A DNA stretch of 56,065 nucleotides from Spirulina sp. CCY15215. Lineage in GTDB: Bacteria; Cyanobacteriota; Cyanobacteriia; Cyanobacteriales; Spirulinaceae. This document shows, in pieces, positions 54,558 through 56,065 of this stretch. The stretch lies in the NCBI RefSeq assembly GCF_016888125.1, contig NZ_JACSWA010000603.1:1-56065 (forward strand). Direction: 5' to 3'. Within the stretch, counting starts at the first letter, position 1. Each line of letters opens with the position of its first letter. The translations under genes were made by a program, and so were the position numbers. A model generated the notes under the pieces. It did no database searches, was not told the DNA's origin, and saw only the letters and a program-made list of their open reading frames with translations.

Positions 54558-54736
54558 ATCAATCAGCTTGTATTCAATCAGTTTGTATTCAAATTTGCTT
54601 TGACTCTTCTCAAAAAAAACATTTGCCTCTCTAATCACATCTGGAGGCAGATTACAAGCTCTATCCTTAGACAATTATCTCTTCAAATAATTAAACATTA
54701 GAAAATTAAGTGTTGTTTCGCAAGCAAATCTGACAG

Positions 54737-55210
54737 ATGTTTAATAATAATGCTTTGACCCAAAAACTATTGGACAATTTAAAAGATTCTCAAGAAAGCA
54801 TTCGCGAGAAAGCAACTGCTAAATTGTGGATGCTTTGGTTTCGGCAAAAAGGAGAACTCGGTTTGGAAACCTTACGACGCGCTCAATCTTTTTTGGAAGA
54901 AGGGGATGTTCAACGTGCTAAAAATATCCTCAATGATACGATTGCTATGTATCCGGATTTTGCCGAAGCATGGAATCGTCGTGCTATTCTGTATTATTCT
55001 CAAAAAAAGTTTCTCAAGTCTCGTGAGGATTGCAAACAAGTTGTGCGTTTAAATCCTTCACATTTCGGGGCATGGCACGGTTTGGGATTATGTAATGCTG
55101 CTTTAGGAGAATACAAGGAAGCAATTTTTGCCTTTAGAAAAGCACTGGAAATTCAACCTCATGCGATCGTCAATCAAAAATTAATTTTAGAATGCACGAT
55201 GCGACTTTGA
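54737..55210 (+). CDS. TPR-repeat protein
   Basis: A 157-residue soluble protein with at least two canonical tetratricopeptide repeats in the second half: AEAWNRRAILYYSQKKFLKS and AWHGLGLCNAALGEYKEAIF. A degenerate one precedes them (about residues 45-78). TPRs mediate protein contacts; no other domain is seen. It may work with the adjacent genes, but nothing in the sequence shows how. Confidence 0.8.
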   Translation: MFNNNALTQKLLDNLKDSQESIREKATAKLWMLWFRQKGELGLETLRRAQSFLEEGDVQRAKNILNDTIAMYPDFAEAWNRRAILYYSQKKFLKSREDCKQVVRLNPSHFGAWHGLGLCNAALGEYKEAIFAFRKALEIQPHAIVNQKLILECTMRL

Positions 55211-55301
55211 CAGTCACTCGTTACCCGTAATTCAATTATTGACTTATCGGTAATAGTGAAGATTGCAGCAGATATCGAAACACAAAATTGGAGCAACTTT
55301 G

Positions 55302-55967
55302 ATGGCAAACGATCATCTGGACATAGATATTGCTGAATATATTGACCATGCGCTGCTTAATCCAGCAACAACTTTACCAGAAGTTAAGCAAGGCTGTTCG
55401 GAAGCAGTACAATATGATTTTCCTGCCGTATGTGTTTATCCCAATGCAGTACGAGAAGCCGCAGAGTTTTTACATAATAAACCCCCTCGAGTTTGTGCTG
55501 TAATTGGTTTTCCTTCTGGTGCAACAACCTCTGCCGTGAAGCTCTATGAAGCAAGAGAAGCGGTAGACAATGGTGCGACGGAATTAGATGTTGTTGTTAA
55601 TTTGGGCTGGTTAAGAGTTGGCAAAACAGAGGAAATTTATCGAGAAATTTCCGAGATTTGTGGAGAAACTGGGCAAACGATTAAGGCTATTTTAGAAACT
55701 TCACTTCTTAGCAAAACTGAGATTCGTTTGGGGGCAGAAATTTGTATGGATGCGGGAGTTGCTTATGTAAAAACCAGTACGGGTTGGTTTGGTGGAGCAA
55801 CAGTAGAGGATGTAAACTTATTAAAAGAAATTACCAAAGGACGAATTGGAATTAAAGCATCGGGGGGCATTCGTACCCCCCAACAAGCTCTCGATTTAAT
55901 TCTCGCGGGGGCAACTCGTTTGGGAACTTCTCACGGTGTTGAATTGATTCGCCAAAGAGCAAGGTAA
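55302..55967 (+). CDS. deoC: Deoxyribose-phosphate aldolase
   Basis: Class I aldolase cleaving 2-deoxyribose 5-phosphate to acetaldehyde and glyceraldehyde 3-phosphate. The fold starts with [19 protein letters not shown]. The Schiff-base Lys lies in [12 protein letters not shown] (about residue 160) and the second Lys in [11 protein letters not shown] (about 188), close to LGTSHGVEL. Length about 221 is normal. GGAG eight bases before the ATG supports this start over an upstream TTG. Confidence 0.92.
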   Translation: MANDHLDIDIAEYIDHALLNPATTLPEVKQGCSEAVQYDFPAVCVYPNAVREAAEFLHNKPPRVCAVIGFPSGATTSAVKLYEAREAVDNGATELDVVVNLGWLRVGKTEEIYREISEICGETGQTIKAILETSLLSKTEIRLGAEICMDAGVAYVKTSTGWFGGATVEDVNLLKEITKGRIGIKASGGIRTPQQALDLILAGATRLGTSHGVELIRQRAR

Positions 55968-55970
55968 TGT

Positions 55971-56065
55971 AGTTGATAGTTGATAGTTGATAGTTGATAG
56001 TTGATAGTTGATAGTTGATAGTTGATAGTTGATAGTTGATAGTTGATAGTTGATAGTTGATAGTT
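55971..56065. repeat. Heptamer tandem repeat (TTGATAG) running off the window
   Basis: About 13.6 perfect units of the 7-bp sequence TTGATAG fill the last 95 bases without interruption and continue past the window end. This is a short tandemly repeated repetitive (STRR) sequence. Full copy number is unknown because the window ends inside it. Confidence 0.95.

Noticed and set aside
55971-56065. Possible CRISPR or origin repeats at the right end
   Set aside because: The 7-bp unit is perfectly tandem with no spacers. It is a simple STRR sequence; no DnaA boxes or dnaA gene are seen.

Overview
The window is chromosomal DNA of a cyanobacterium. GCGATCGC (HIP1) octamers are scattered through genes and spacers. 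The FtsH matches the cyanobacterial FtsH4 type, there is a small Psb35-like photosystem protein, and XisH/XisI and Uma2 genes are present. The heptanucleotide tandem repeats and the CCCCCTTGATAAGGGGG repeats are also typical of filamentous or colonial cyanobacteria. The genus cannot be fixed from the sequence alone. I see no rRNA, tRNA, CRISPR array, prophage or intact transposase.

Layout. 1-8.6 kb: gcvT and ftsH diverge, followed by a terminator, an xisH relic with an intact xisI, a PIN-like relic and ftsQ. Next comes a minus-strand operon of a permease, a TIGR03943 protein and an Ig/propeller protein. 8.8-12.3 kb: two overlapping glycosyltransferases and a sugar epimerase. 12.4-15.6 kb: small envelope proteins with peptidoglycan-binding or SH3-like domains, plus a vapB whose vapC is cut short by a palindromic repeat. 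15.8-18.4 kb: cysK, a 31-bp repeat array and xseA-xseB. 18.5-21.8 kb: a solute-binding lipoprotein with a membrane PP2C phosphatase. 21.9-29.1 kb: a small D-Ala-D-Ala carboxypeptidase, an aldo/keto reductase, a secreted adenosine deaminase, a mobile-element-like inverted repeat, bioF and proS.

29.2-37.4 kb is the accessory region. It holds an intact antitoxin/VapC pair, a HATPase-STAS-PIN module whose ATPase gene has lost its 5' end, then pgm/pmm and a methyltransferase, and finally a two-gene operon of a large DUF4209 (HEPN-like, RNxxxHG) protein overlapping a PIN-domain protein. From 37.5 kb the housekeeping genes resume: clpB, a GAF/PAS adenylate cyclase, fabD and rpoZ. These are followed by secreted or lipid-anchored proteins, including a highly repetitive Glu-rich one and an exported CHAT protease. 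After that come parD with a nonsense-mutated parE, an Rpn-like gene, topA with an overlapping Uma2 gene, aspA, a Psb35-like gene, a TPR gene and deoC. The window ends inside a 7-bp tandem repeat.

The most notable theme is the number of toxin-antitoxin-like modules at different stages of decay. Four appear broken (xisH, the DUF5615-like PIN, vapC, parE) and one is partly damaged (the HATPase). Two multi-gene PIN modules, HATPase-STAS-PIN and DUF4209-PIN, do not fit the standard two-gene toxin-antitoxin layout. They are the best candidates for a poorly described system.
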